A DNA stretch of 64,000 bases from NCBI GenBank assembly GCA_016706365.1, contig JADJJU010000009.1, forward strand, positions 251,266 through 315,265. Direction: 5' to 3'. The notes beneath the pieces are model-generated. The model did not search any database. It saw nothing but the letters and a program-made list of their open reading frames with translations, and was not told where the DNA came from. Below, one piece after another: positions 48,378 to 59,373 of this stretch. A program made the translations under genes and the position numbers. The number at the start of each line of letters is the position of its first letter. Within the stretch, counting starts at the first letter, position 1. Source of the stretch: Saprospiraceae bacterium. GTDB taxonomy: Bacteria; Bacteroidota; Bacteroidia; Chitinophagales; Saprospiraceae.

Positions 48378-49058
48378 ATGTGTTTCTCAGCAACAGCAAG
48401 TTTTAGTGCGGGAATAATACTTTCAACGATAGGAGTTGTCTCTGTAAAGAAAGCAGAATCAAAATCTCAACTTGCTTTTGCAAGCATACCAATAATCTTC
48501 GCTATACAGCAAATTACAGAAGGAATTCTCTGGCTTGCCCTTACCAATCCTGATTTTGCATTTCTGAAAGAGCCGTGCACGTATATTTTCCTCTTTTTTG
48601 CACAGGTTGTGTGGCCCTTCTGGGTGCCATATTCCATTCTGAAATTAGAAAAATATTATAGAAAAATCACTGGGAAACGAATTTTAAAATCCATAGGGGC
48701 TATAGTTTCCTTATACCTGGGATATTGTTTGATTGTCTATCCTGTAAATGCTTCCATAAGTGGAATGCATATAACATATGATCAGGCTTATCCCGCTTCC
48801 TTAAGTTTAATAGTCGGACTACTATATATAATTGCCACAATTGTGCCGCCATTTTACTCATCTTTTAATAGGATGTGGCTATTAGGGGTGTCAATCTTAA
48901 TTTCATATATAATTACAAGCGTTTTCTATACTGATTATGTTGTTTCCGTTTGGTGCTTTTTCGCTTCTATCATCAGTATCACTGTATATGTTATCATTCT
49001 GGAAATGAAAAAATCTAAAGCCAAAGCGGATATTAATAAAATTGAATTTCAAACTTAA
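48378..49058 (+). CDS. DUF6629-like membrane protein
   Basis: The start is taken at ATG 48378 (MCFSATASFSAGIIL) because this MCFSATASF opening is the family signature; upstream in-frame codons lack similarity. The 226-aa protein has about seven TM helices, with ITEGILWLAL and VVWPFWVPYSILKLEK as conserved phrases. It is an integral membrane protein of unknown function. It is divergent from the methyltransferase pair. The DUF number is from memory. Confidence 0.78.
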   Translation: MCFSATASFSAGIILSTIGVVSVKKAESKSQLAFASIPIIFAIQQITEGILWLALTNPDFAFLKEPCTYIFLFFAQVVWPFWVPYSILKLEKYYRKITGKRILKSIGAIVSLYLGYCLIVYPVNASISGMHITYDQAYPASLSLIVGLLYIIATIVPPFYSSFNRMWLLGVSILISYIITSVFYTDYVVSVWCFFASIISITVYVIILEMKKSKAKADINKIEFQT

Positions 49059-49398
49059 CATAAAGTAAATGAGGCCATCGAGTACGAGTAGCTCATTCAA
49101 ATGCTGTGCTGGTCCTCATCCCTATGTTGGTGATTTTTGCCCATTTTTTAGCTTTGTAATTTGCCTGAAAGAAACATCCCAAAGCTTGTTGAGTATTAAG
49201 CGTTGAGGTTCCTTAATAGATATGTAATCTCCGCAAATATGAGGTGGTTGTTTTGGGGTTTCACCGAATCTTATCAGAAATCATATCCAAATCAGACACT
49301 TTATTTCAATCAATCATCCAATCTTCCGGTTTTCACCTTTCCAAAAAGTATATAATGAGTGATAATCACTCTTTTGGTAGTAAGCATCCCATCTGTCT
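49059..49398. other. Convergent intergenic region
   Basis: This is about 340 bp between convergent genes, with no coding signal recognised on either strand. A perfect short palindrome AGTGATAATCACT at 49358-49370 is the only symmetric element noted; it is not followed by a T-run typical of a terminator. Confidence 0.4.
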
Positions 49399-51148
49399 TT
49401 ATTTTTTTACAATAAATTTCATGGCTGCATTCTTTGTGTGAATAAAATATACACCATCACTAAGTCCTTCAACAGAAATAAAATTTGCCGCCCCGGTCTG
49501 AGAAAATACTAATTGCCCATAAATCGTATAAACTTGTACATCCTGTAAGGTTTCTGAAAAATTAATTATTCCGTTTGTTGGGTTTGGATAAAGCCTTATA
49601 TTTTGATCAATATTCTGTTGTTCGGAGATACTCAGCGATGTATTAGTCATGGTGATAAGATGAGAAGTGTAAGCAGGTAACTCAAATGCCCCATTAGTCC
49701 ATGCAACTGGTGTTTCTCCATTATCGCTGTCGGTCACTGTATATTGATTAATTTGTGAATACATTGAAGTATTTAAATCAATATTATTAATTTTCAAAGT
49801 TAAGTTAATTGTATTTGCTGTCGGATTAGAAATAAGAATGGCTTTATTCCCAACAGAATCTTCTCCGGCTAAAGTCCATATTTTACTACCACCTGAAGCA
49901 ATGGCGCTAACCGATGAAGTTAGCTTTTTGTTGTAAGTAGTTTGCATTTTAGAGCAGAGTTTAAATCCATATGCCACTGGCTTATAAGCTCCATCTGCGT
50001 TTCCCTGAAACAAACCCATAACTCCCAGGCTTGTGTCTGAACCCAATTCACCACCTCTGTATATATAAGCTCTTTCTATATCCGCGTGTTGCAATGCTAT
50101 GAAAACACCCACATGATGAGCGGCCCCTCTTTGTTTATTAAATAATGAATCTCTTGTCGAGTCAGGAAGAGACTGGTCATTATCAAATCCCCAGGCATCG
50201 CATATTAACTCAGTTCCATGGAAAAAACTTGAATCTCCAGCCCCCCAAACTGAGGCATAAGAAGTGAATGGTGATTCTGAGCGAAGTAGTTTACGATAAT
50301 TGAGTGCTGCATTATAAAATTCATCTATGTCATTACTGAAGACATGAAACCCAATCCAATCAGGTTTCAGATTTCTTAGTTTTAATTCTCTAAGGAATAA
50401 ATCAATCCATATCCTCACTGCTCCATTATTTCCCAGAATGGTAGAAACTGATGTATTAAACCCCGGTCCTCAATTTTTAAAGTTGGAAAATTGGTTTTTA
50501 ATGAATCAAAGCATTGCACCAAAAATTATTAAATGCTACGGAATCTCTATCCCAAAAATTGTATTGAGGATATTCAGTCCATAAATCTAAGTATCCGCTT
50601 AAGGTGTTGGTATTTCCTCCAAAATTGTTATACCTGTTTATGACCCTTATTCCTGCATTAATCCAGTTCAACTCCTCATTACTTCTGGGTCCTTTGTAAT
50701 CATGATTCCTTATTATATGATTATTCTCTCCTCCCAGCCTAAAAAACGGCAGAAAGTTTCCATCTAACCAGTTTTGAAATTGTGCGTCACTTTCAGTAAA
50801 ATGGTAATTGGCCTGGTTATTTGAATCACAATCCCAATTTGGATATTGGGGTGTGAATTGATTAATTGGATAAGTACCGCAAAAGAACATCCGCTCCATA
50901 TCCAATCTGTCATCAAAATAATCATTATTTCTAATAGTAGTTACTCCAATGTCCTGATACTTTGTTGTCAAATCGGGGGCTATAGAATTGTAATTCGGAG
51001 AAGGTCCTGCAATTACTCCGAGCATATGTGGTTTATTAACAGAGTCCGCTGCATTTAATGCACCAATATCAATGGTAATGGTTTCCTGAGCCCTTACACT
51101 TATTATATACAGTAATGCAATTAGAGGGGTTAAAATTTTCTTTTTCAT
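49399..51148 (-). CDS. Secreted GH39-like protein with T9SS sorting domain (two frameshifts)
   Basis: The N-terminal signal MKKKILTPLIALLYIISVRA leads into a TIM-barrel-like region (GVTTIRNNDYFDDRLDMERMFF, FFRLGGENN). The YLDLWTEYPQYNFW segment resembles the GH39 acid/base strand (WNEPN..FW), with Glu kept. Two one-base breaks near 50505 and 50470 rejoin as KIGGPGFNTSVSTILGNNG. After WIGFHVFSND and RGAAHHVGVF, the C-terminal ~80 residues are a type A T9SS domain: LYPNPTNGIINFS, VYTIYGQLVFSQ, GVYFIHTKNAAMKFIVKK. It should be exported by the type IX system and attached or released at the surface. Substrate is unknown; GH39 members act on xylosides and related glycans. Confidence 0.8.
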
Positions 51149-51348
51149 ACTTCTTGTTTGAAGGTTTGATACGTAAAATTGGTATAGGTTTAATTTCTTA
51201 AAAATTATCTTCTATTCGTTCGGCTTTTTAGGTATGGCGCGGTTTTACCCTGCTTTTAAAACACGAGCTCAGAAGGCGGAAGGGAAGGAAGAGTGATAGT
51301 TTTATACTAATTGGTACATACCATGCATTCCTTTATATCTCAAAACAT

Positions 51349-53118
51349 TTAAGTATTCAGATGGAGCTCTAAGAGTGCAGGGAGGAGTTTTTTTTCCGCA
51401 ATGAATGGAATCCCAAATGTCCTTTCTGAATAGCTTGATTTAATTGTATCAATAACTTCTTTTTCAGCATTGGCCCGACTTTTAAGAAGCGGATCTGTAA
51501 TACCTGATAACATTGAAAGACTTTGGTTTATTAGCCAGGCATAAGGTTTAATTCCTGCTCTTTTTAAATCGTCCTGTAAGGAGCCGGCCTCCCTCATAGG
51601 AGTTGTTTCTGGCAATGAAACCAAAATTATTTTTGACAATTCCTGATCTTGCAATGACATATAAGGTGTACGAACCCGACCTTCATTGATGTTATTTCTC
51701 ATAATATCCCGGTGATAGCTTCCGGCAGTATCCAGCAACAAAAGTGTATGTCCTGTTGGAGCGGTATCCATTACCACAAATTTTCTTTTCGCCAAACTGA
51801 TGGCTTTGGAGAAAGCGTGAAAAACAGCAACTTCCTCGGTGCAGGGCGATTTTAAATCTTCCAGAATAAGCTTCTTTGCTTCTTCTGATTGTCCCTGTCC
51901 TTTATACGCCAGTATCTTTTCTGTATATCTCTGTGTTTCAAGCTTAGGGTCTATGCGTTCTACGGTCAATGTTGCGGGAAGTTCACCAAGTTGCTCTATA
52001 AAATCCTGAATATGAGCAGCAGGGTCAGTAGTGGTCAAAAGAACATCAAAGCCTTTATTTGCAAGTAAAACTGCAATAGCCGAAGCAGCGATGGTCTTGC
52101 CTACTCCTCCTTTACCCATAGTCATGATAAGCCCGCTCTGTTTATTTTTGCAAAGTTCCTCAGTTAGCGTTTCAATACCTTGTAATTCCTGACGAGATGG
52201 CTCTAATTTTGAAACAACATTTGCAGAAATAGATTTTTGCATTTCCGGATTAAATAGAGATCGGAGTTTATCAATTCCTAAAACGTTGTAGGGCAAAAGC
52301 GGAAATGTCTTTAATGGCAGGAATTTCAGATTTTCAGGTATAGCATCCAGCTGTTCTTTGCCCATTGCCTCAATTTTGTTAGCAAGCAGATCTTGTTTGT
52401 CAATAGCCCTGAATACTCCATTGAGGTACAACAGTTGATTGATCATTTCAAGTTCTTTCAATTCATTGCTGGTTCGTGAAGCTTCCTTCAGGGATGCTTT
52501 GTCAGCTCTTGATACTATATAAAAACTGGTCAATGAAGCATCTCTGAGTCTTTTCACTACGGTATGATATCTTTCTTTTCCACTTTTTAGTGCAGATGCG
52601 GGTCCCAGACAAGAAGCACCATCTGGATTTTCATCCGTAAAACTTGACCAGGCAGCAGGCAGTTCGAGCAATCGCAGGGTGTGACCGGTAGGTGCGGTAT
52701 CGAAGATAATAACATCAAATTTTGTTCCTTCAATCTCACCGGAAACAAAACGGGAAAATTCATCAAAGGAAGCTATCTCAGTAGTGCAAGCACCTGATAG
52801 GTCTTCTCTTATTTTCTTGATTTCATCTTTTGTTGCAATACCTTCTAATGGCTGGGTTACTCTGTTGCGATATTCTTCAGCTGAGTTTTCAGGATCGATG
52901 TTAATAGCAAACAGGTTATCAATGCCCTTTACGGGATTTATATTTTCGTCAACCGGACTTTCCAATACATCTTTTAGATTAGATGCAGGATCAGTGCTTA
53001 CAATAAGTACAACTTTGCCGGAATCAGCCATTTCAACTGCGGTGGCACACGCAAGAGAAGTTTTACCCACACCACCTTTACCTGTGAAAAATAAATATTT
53101 TGTATTCTTTTCGGCCAT
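51349..53118 (-). CDS. arsA: ArsA-family ATPase (two ATPase halves)
   Basis: The intact 589-aa protein has two Walker A motifs of the deviant P-loop type, GKGGVGKTSLA (residue about 14) and GKGGVGKTIAA (about 335), and both DTAPTGHT signature motifs. The three metalloid-binding cysteines of ArsA are present: SGACTTE, GASCLGP and SPCTEEV. ArsA drives arsenite/antimonite export with ArsB and receives metalloid from ArsD. None of arsB, acr3, arsC, arsD or arsR lies in this window, so its partner is distant or it has another role. It is followed about 150 bp upstream by a GT39-like gene. Confidence 0.93.
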   Translation of the reverse strand: MAEKNTKYLFFTGKGGVGKTSLACATAVEMADSGKVVLIVSTDPASNLKDVLESPVDENINPVKGIDNLFAINIDPENSAEEYRNRVTQPLEGIATKDEIKKIREDLSGACTTEIASFDEFSRFVSGEIEGTKFDVIIFDTAPTGHTLRLLELPAAWSSFTDENPDGASCLGPASALKSGKERYHTVVKRLRDASLTSFYIVSRADKASLKEASRTSNELKELEMINQLLYLNGVFRAIDKQDLLANKIEAMGKEQLDAIPENLKFLPLKTFPLLPYNVLGIDKLRSLFNPEMQKSISANVVSKLEPSRQELQGIETLTEELCKNKQSGLIMTMGKGGVGKTIAASAIAVLLANKGFDVLLTTTDPAAHIQDFIEQLGELPATLTVERIDPKLETQRYTEKILAYKGQGQSEEAKKLILEDLKSPCTEEVAVFHAFSKAISLAKRKFVVMDTAPTGHTLLLLDTAGSYHRDIMRNNINEGRVRTPYMSLQDQELSKIILVSLPETTPMREAGSLQDDLKRAGIKPYAWLINQSLSMLSGITDPLLKSRANAEKEVIDTIKSSYSERTFGIPFIAEKKLLPALLELHLNT

Positions 53119-53266
53119 AGATTGTCCTGATGTATTTTCCTTTTTGTGCTAGTATTGACTCGCAAGGAAAACCATAAATTTCCGATTTCTTGCACTCTGT
53201 ACTTTCCTGATATATTAAATATCCGGATTCATATTGAGATTTAATATACTTCCATTGATAATTTTG

Positions 53267-54790
53267 TTAGTGGTGGTCTTTCTTCTCCCTTATCTCATCC
53301 GCTAATCTTTCCCGGATATCAATTTTAGCTCCTGTAAATACACAAATGGAGGTTCCGAATTCTCTTGCATATTGATTTGTAATAGAATCTGCCAGCATTG
53401 AGTGTTGAAAAAATGGAGATGTCTCTGCCATCTCAGTATATTTTTCGCTTCTTTCTTTCACTCGGATAAGGTTTTCGTAGTTGATCGTTAAGTCAAACCA
53501 ATTGATATAGTCAGCATTGAAGGAGACTGATCTCAAATTTTGATTTGAATAAAAATTGATAGCTCCTGCTTGTCCGTAATTATCACAAAGAATGAGGGTC
53601 TTGTCTTTGTTTGGCAGTGTGGAAAATATGCTGTCTACTTTAAAAGCCAGCTCTTTCCAGCCAAGCATATCGGCGAAGTCCTGGGGTAATAGATGGTCTT
53701 TTCCATCCTCCCAGCGCAGCAATCCCAGCTTTTTGTAGGTTTCTGGATGATGAATAATGTATTCCGGACTTTTATTTGGAAAGGCAATATTGTAAAATGG
53801 AATAAATAATAATACCGGAATGGCAATTGCTACTGGCTTCAAATATTTTTTCCACCCATCCTTAAGCATGTTCGCAAGAAAAACAGCGCCGAATGCTATA
53901 TAAATAGGGTAGAGGCCAATGGCATAATAGTCTTTTGCCCTGAAGTAAAGGAATACCAGCAAAGTAAAAATGATGGAGAAAAAGAAGATTCGATACTTTT
54001 GAAAAACCCGATAAAACAACAATGCATACAAAGCAGAAATAATTACTAATAATGAGCCTGTAAAAAATAATAGCTGATTTTTTAAAAACTCCATTCTATC
54101 TACATTTACCAATTGAGTTTCTGCCAATTCTTTCAAGTGCTGAAATACAGGAAAACCATTTTTGTACTGCCATAAAAGATTAGGAGAAATTATCAGCAGT
54201 CCTAATATAATTGCAACATAGAGTTTGGGTTGTAAAAATATTTTTCTTTGTTCGGTAATTAATAAAGCAGGAATGAGGCCGATGATAAGAAATACAATAT
54301 TATACTTATTCAAAAATCCAAGTGCAAACATCACCGCTCCCACAAAGATCCATTTAAAGTCTTCTGTCCTGATATATTTCAACAAAATAAAGTATATAAC
54401 TGTCCAGCTTAATACATCAAGAGAATTGGGTTGATATAAAGTATTTAGTCTTAAGATCGCAGAAAATAAAATACAGGTAGCTCCAAGAACCAGAGCAAAC
54501 AGATTTCCATTTAATTCTTCAATTGCTTTCCACACAAAATAAATTGTCAAAGCTCCATACAATGCCGGAAAGAATTTGATCCAGAAAATCGAATTCCCCA
54601 ACAATTGAATGATGTATGAAGTCCAGGAAGTAAATGGAGGAACTGATAAATATCCACAGGCTAAATGATTGGCCTGGTCAAGATGCAAATACTCGTCCCG
54701 ATGCAATTCATACTCAGGACTGATCAATACAAATTGCAGGATAAATTTGACAGCAATGAAGATTAATAAAATTATGGTTCTGTTTGACAT
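53267..54790 (-). CDS. GT39-like membrane glycosyltransferase
   Basis: The start is taken at ATG 54788-54790 (MSNRTI); the frame opens at 54826. The 507-aa integral membrane protein has about ten TM helices and, between TM1 and TM2, YELHRDEYLHLDQANHL, the acidic catalytic loop (DE) of the GT39/ArnT superfamily. LGFLNKYNIVFLIIGL is another family segment. It is likely to transfer a sugar from a lipid carrier to a lipid or protein in the periplasm. The C-terminal ~110 residues are soluble. Confidence 0.88.
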   Translation of the reverse strand: MSNRTIILLIFIAVKFILQFVLISPEYELHRDEYLHLDQANHLACGYLSVPPFTSWTSYIIQLLGNSIFWIKFFPALYGALTIYFVWKAIEELNGNLFALVLGATCILFSAILRLNTLYQPNSLDVLSWTVIYFILLKYIRTEDFKWIFVGAVMFALGFLNKYNIVFLIIGLIPALLITEQRKIFLQPKLYVAIILGLLIISPNLLWQYKNGFPVFQHLKELAETQLVNVDRMEFLKNQLLFFTGSLLVIISALYALLFYRVFQKYRIFFFSIIFTLLVFLYFRAKDYYAIGLYPIYIAFGAVFLANMLKDGWKKYLKPVAIAIPVLLFIPFYNIAFPNKSPEYIIHHPETYKKLGLLRWEDGKDHLLPQDFADMLGWKELAFKVDSIFSTLPNKDKTLILCDNYGQAGAINFYSNQNLRSVSFNADYINWFDLTINYENLIRVKERSEKYTEMAETSPFFQHSMLADSITNQYAREFGTSICVFTGAKIDIRERLADEIREKKDHH

Positions 54791-54898
54791 TGAGAGGCAG
54801 CCCGGATTTTTGAACAATATATTCAAATCCAGAAGATTTTACTTACAACCTTCAAATTTGAATAAGCGACACATGATATCAGCTCTCCTTTATGACAT

Positions 54899-55732
54899 TT
54901 AATCGAACTTAAAAATCCAGTTTTCTCTTTGATAAACTTCTTCAAAACCCAGTCTAAGCAAATTTTTGTGGCTCTGCACTGGTTTTTCAGGAGTGGATAC
55001 AGCTGTTTCAGCAAAGACATAAGTGCAACCTGCCTTTGTAGCCTCGAGCAATCTTCGTTCAATTAAAGTTCGCTGTGCACCCATGCCGCGATAGAAGGGC
55101 AAGGTCCCGGCAAAGGCAAGCGAGGCATAACAGTCCATCACATGCAAGGCTGCAGCTGCAATCGGCTTATCCCCCAGATATGCCAGATAGTGATGATAAC
55201 CCATTTGGCCAATGGTTTTGCTTAACCAGGATTTCAAACGTGGATCTTCCCATCCGAAACTTTCAAACAGTATGTGACCATAATCTTGCTTTTGTTGCTG
55301 ATCGTCGGCTATTTTTTCTATTCGCAGTTCGCTGGGGCTGACCGCAATGGCCTTATCCAGTTTTTTCTTCAGTTTGAACCAGTGATTATGCAGATTGAAC
55401 CCGGCATTGCTCAACATCATTTGCAAATTGTCCTGAATGGCATTGGTAGCCAACTGAATCAAGAATCGCTTAGCCCCTGCTTTTTTGTAAAAATTAATGA
55501 TGGATTCAATATCCTGAGGCTTAATCACAGCTGTCATTCCCATACCGATAACCCGGTTCATAGCCAGTACATTTATCTCCGGCACAGCACCGATAAATGC
55601 ACCGGCTATTACAGTCCAAAGCATGACAGCTGCTCATCAGGTTGGTAATACTTACTCCAATACACAGCCCTCGGTTTCTTCCAGTGCCAGAATAAGCTGC
55701 CTGTCCATTTTCATTAATACATCCTTATCCAT
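54899..55732 (-). CDS. GNAT family N-acetyltransferase (two frameshifts)
   Basis: The main frame (to 55624) reads MLWTVIAGAFIGAVPE onward. An upstream piece from ATG 55730-55732 (MDKDVLMKMDRQLILALEETEG) and YWSKYYQPDEQLSCFGL in another frame belongs to the same N-terminus; breaks fall near 55655 and 55625. The acetyl-CoA-binding motif is PFYRGMGAQRTLIERRLLEA, and the fold ends SHKNLLRLGFEEVYQRENWIF. It is probably a tandem GNAT of about 275 aa. The acceptor is unknown. Confidence 0.8.
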
Positions 55733-55756
55733 TATTTTGGGTTTTAAAGGTTGATC

Positions 55757-56543
55757 TTAATCTTTATAAATATTTCTGTGTGGCATGGAGTTTTCAGGAT
55801 TTATGGAGACATCTGTAAAAAGTATCATTTCAGGAATTCGGCTTGATGCCCCTTCATAGAATCCAGTTTCGAATTCACGTGTTCTGGGATTGGTAAATGT
55901 GCCAAAGAGTATATCATAAATCGGCAGGTCTGAATAGTTATGGCGGTGTATTCCTTTCGCATGGTGATAACTGTGACTTTCCGGACGCTGGATAATATAG
56001 CCAAGCCACCGGGGTGTTTTAATATTGGCATGCTGAAAAATAGACAGGAAATTGGTGGTCAGTAACACAATAGTTATGGATTGTGGCGATAATCCTACCA
56101 CTAATGCAAACACACGCTACCCAAAAGAGTAAATCCTACCATGTCCAGTGGGCTAAAGAAAAAAGCACCGTAAGTGTCTATACGTTCGGCACTGTGATGC
56201 ATCTGGTGAAATCCCTTCCACAACACATCTGAGTTATGTAAAGCCCTGTGCCAAACATATATGCCTAATTCATACAGCAAAATCCCAAGAACTGCACCTG
56301 GAATGACTCCCCAGGTAGATAAATCGAATAATTGATACTGACTCAATAAAGGATTTGTTAAAAGTGGCAAATAGTAGAAAGGTAAAAGAAAACCATGAAG
56401 GACAACATTCCACGTAGCTTCCAGTGCTTAATCCGGGGTAAGGATTTGGCAGGAAATATAGCTTCCCAGATCATGAGAAGTCCGTAGATAAACAAAATTG
56501 TAAGCGAAAGAGGGTCTAATAAAATTTCTAATGGCGTTGGCAT
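55757..56543 (-). CDS. Fatty acid hydroxylase/sterol desaturase family protein (two frameshifts)
   Basis: Three overlapping frames make one protein of ~262 aa. All three histidine boxes of the di-iron hydroxylase superfamily are visible: HRALH, HQMHHS and HSYHHAK. The N-terminal piece (MPTPLEILLDPLSLTILFIYGLL) holds the first TM segments, and the last piece ends HRNIYKD. Breaks are at about 56365 and 56105. The enzyme inserts oxygen into or desaturates lipid or sterol-like substrates at the membrane. It lies downstream of the broken TPR regulator. Confidence 0.87.
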
Positions 56544-56641
56544 TTTCTTAATAATTAGAGTGAATAAATTGTTTTCACTTCTATAGGCGTAAGATTAGAG
56601 CTTACACTGTAAGATGACAATGCCTTTTGAACTTACATTTT

Positions 56642-58396
56642 TTATTCATGCATCCAATGCAATTTTTCTTCAGGGCGATAAGAACAGAATGTACCGGTTT
56701 TAACCGAAACACTCAGATGCTTGCCAAGGGCAGGGTGTTCATTGCTAATTTTTTGATACTACTCTTGATATGAAGAGTAACAGCAGAGCGTATTTTATCT
56801 ACAGATCCTGAAGTCATTCTGGCCATGTCCCAACCCAGATGATTTTGAAACATGATCAAGGACTTCTTCATATTCCCAATGCAAGCTTTCTACCGGCCGG
56901 GAATCTCCAACCATTTCGGCTTCTTGTATGGCGTTTTGAATTTCTATAATGCGTTTTTGATAAGCGGATTTAGCTTTACTATCAAACATCTCGACACCCT
57001 GCTCCTCTATTGCACCATTTCCTGCAAGCTCAGAGCAGTGGAAATCTTCATCAGGTCGCAACAGTAGTTTTTGTATGTCGTGTAGCCCCTTCGAATCTTT
57101 TAAAACCAGTTTTTGATTCTTATATTCTATTTCCCAAAAATCACCTTGATGCCTTATGGTCGTCTTCCCTGTGCTTGACTCAACAGGTTCATTTATTAGC
57201 CCTTTATCTTCCAGAAACAGTTTTTCCATGTAGTCCCAAAAGGCTTGACAATTTGTTTTCCCCTTATAAGGATTTATTTCCTTCTGCCAGCGCAGCGCAT
57301 CTTCCGGACAGGCGTCCGAAGTAGAAATTTGTTTGCGAAAATTATCAAGGAATAATTCCCAACAGGTTCTCATTTCATTCAGATCGCCTAAAAGATAATA
57401 AGCTGCAGCCATGTATACCGGAAAATCAACCCATGCATTTGGTCAACTCGTCTTGCCATGTCCAGGGTTTTTGAATGTAGCCCGCTTCAAAATAAATATT
57501 GGCACCATACTTTAAATAGCGGTCTGCATATAGTGGGTTGAGCTGGCAAGCAGTTTCATAAAGCCTTACACCTTCATCACCTAATTCCAGGTACATCATT
57601 GAAAAGCCAATTTGAACAAGATTCCAGGCATCATTTGGATTGACCTGCAAGGATTTGCGTAAAAAATGCTCAGCTATCTCATATTGACCTGAAAACAAGT
57701 AAGTTCGCCCGGCAACAGCAAGAGCAATGTAGTCATTGTCATCAAGTGACAGTGCTTTCAGTGCATATTCATGTGCTCCTTTTCGGGATACATCCCATCG
57801 GCTCCAAAGTTGGCAGCTCCATTCATTAAAATAGGACAGAGAGATTCCCGTGTAGGCCGGGGCATAATGCGGGTTGATTTCTATGGCTTGATCAAAAAAT
57901 TGTCTGGCATTCAAATCATGCTCGACACCACCTTTCTTAAGCGCTTCCATTCCCATCAAATATAACTCATATACTTGCAGTTCAGGTTTTGGCTTTTGGT
58001 AAGAATTAATCAATATATCAGTATCAATGCTCTGTTGAAGCACATTTACAAGTTGTAATGTGATGTCATTTTGCAGGTCAAACAACTCTTCAGGGGGCGC
58101 AGTATAGACGTGGGCAAAAACTACTTTACCATCTTCATTTCTGATAAGCTGGATAGCTATTCTGAATGATTGGTGCAGGTCTGATATTGCCATTTAGAGT
58201 ATACCTTGATTGAGCGCCTGGAATTTGACGAATATCATCCAACGATTGTAAGGATGAGTAGATTCAGGTGATATAACCTTGTCCTTTAATTGGAGAGATT
58301 GATTATTAGGTCATCTACAAACCCGGCCATAAGCAATCCGAGACGCTTATCTGATTGAATATTTTTGAAAGGAAGAAAGGCCAGAGTAACTCCCAT
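56642..58396 (-). pseudogene. TPR regulator with TolB-like N-terminal and winged C-terminal domain (many frameshifts)
   Basis: Fragments in several frames reconstruct one ~585-aa protein. From ATG 58394-58396: MGVTLAFLPFKNIQSDKR, the domain that precedes TPRs in cyclase-linked regulators (an LPFENLSGD-like start). Then SRYTLNGNI and RIAIQLIRNEDGKVVFA, and the TPR block (HYAPAYTGISLSYFNEW, YALKALSLDDNDY). The frame then shifts to MAAAYYLLGDLNEMRTCW and DFWEIEYKNQKLVLKDSKGLHDIQKLL, and the last part is SAVTLHIKSSIKKISNEHPALGKHLSVSVKTGTFCSYRPEE to TAA at 56642-56644. At least five breaks are needed. No cyclase or ATPase domain is present. Confidence 0.65.
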
Positions 58397-58507
58397 CTTA
58401 ATAAATTCCAATGACTTGCAGTGTAAATGGATATAAATTTAATGTACTCTAACTTTGTTTACAAATAGTTTTCGACTAAATGGTTTATACGGACGATACG
58501 TTGAATA

Positions 58508-59308
58508 TCAAAAAAGGATTTTCTTTAGGTTATGTATGATCAGTGCTATTTTATTTACCAGTTTTCCAACTGATTGACAGACTTTCAAGCAAAGAATTAA
58601 ATTCCCTTTTTTCATTTCTTTCAAGTCTGAAATATACCCAGGGGCCTTCCTGGAAAAATCTTCATGTGAATAAAATTCAACAGCAGCATAAGTATCATGC
58701 CATTTTCCCAATTTCTTTTGTTCTTTGCTGAGTTTGGCTGCATTCAATTCGATTTTGTTTTGCATCTTTTCAGGTAAAGCTCTATAGGCAAATAGTATTT
58801 TCTTTATTTTGATTCTGTACTCGTGTAATCCATCACTATCGATATTGTCAAACATTTTATTTGCTTTCTTTTGCTCCTTATCAAAGTATTTTTTAATTTT
58901 CTTTTTACGCGGAAGCTTCTCAGGCAAGCTAAATTGTTCGCTAAAATCATTGATGAGTTTGTGGTTAAGCGAGTCATTCTCCAAAAATTTCTGAACCAGA
59001 ATATTTTCTTTCTCTTTCAGAATTGGAATAAGACCATCCGGAGAATCAGGATACTCCATCAAGAGGTCTATGTTGATATGTATCTCCCGTATATTTCCTG
59101 CTTTCTGAAATAGCGGTTTCAAGCTCCGGGTTTCGAATTTTTCTTTATAGATCTTTGAGGCAAAGGAGAACACAGCTCTTATTTTTTTAATATCCAATCT
59201 CAACTGGTGGAGGTATTCAGGTTTTTGCTCTTTCGTATATGAAGAAAGATTCTGCTCCAGGGATTCAGTAAGTTCTATTACGTAATTGTTCAGTCTATTT
59301 TTTTTCAT
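58508..59308 (-). CDS. CHAD domain protein
   Basis: The 266-aa protein matches the CHAD helical domain: YLHQLRLDIKKIRAVFSFASK, REIHINIDLLMEY, GLHEYRIKIKKILFAYRALP and KLSKEQKKLGKWHDTYAAV. The conserved H..R and K residues form the basic polyphosphate-binding surface known for CHAD proteins. It is cytosolic and of usual length. It is free-standing between the TPR regulator and MscS. Confidence 0.9.
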   Translation of the reverse strand: MKKNRLNNYVIELTESLEQNLSSYTKEQKPEYLHQLRLDIKKIRAVFSFASKIYKEKFETRSLKPLFQKAGNIREIHINIDLLMEYPDSPDGLIPILKEKENILVQKFLENDSLNHKLINDFSEQFSLPEKLPRKKKIKKYFDKEQKKANKMFDNIDSDGLHEYRIKIKKILFAYRALPEKMQNKIELNAAKLSKEQKKLGKWHDTYAAVEFYSHEDFSRKAPGYISDLKEMKKGNLILCLKVCQSVGKLVNKIALIIHNLKKILF

Positions 59309-59373
59309 TGATATTTTGTCTTTGATAAATTATTAAAGGCATGTTTAGACAGACTTAGAAATAACTGAGTTCC

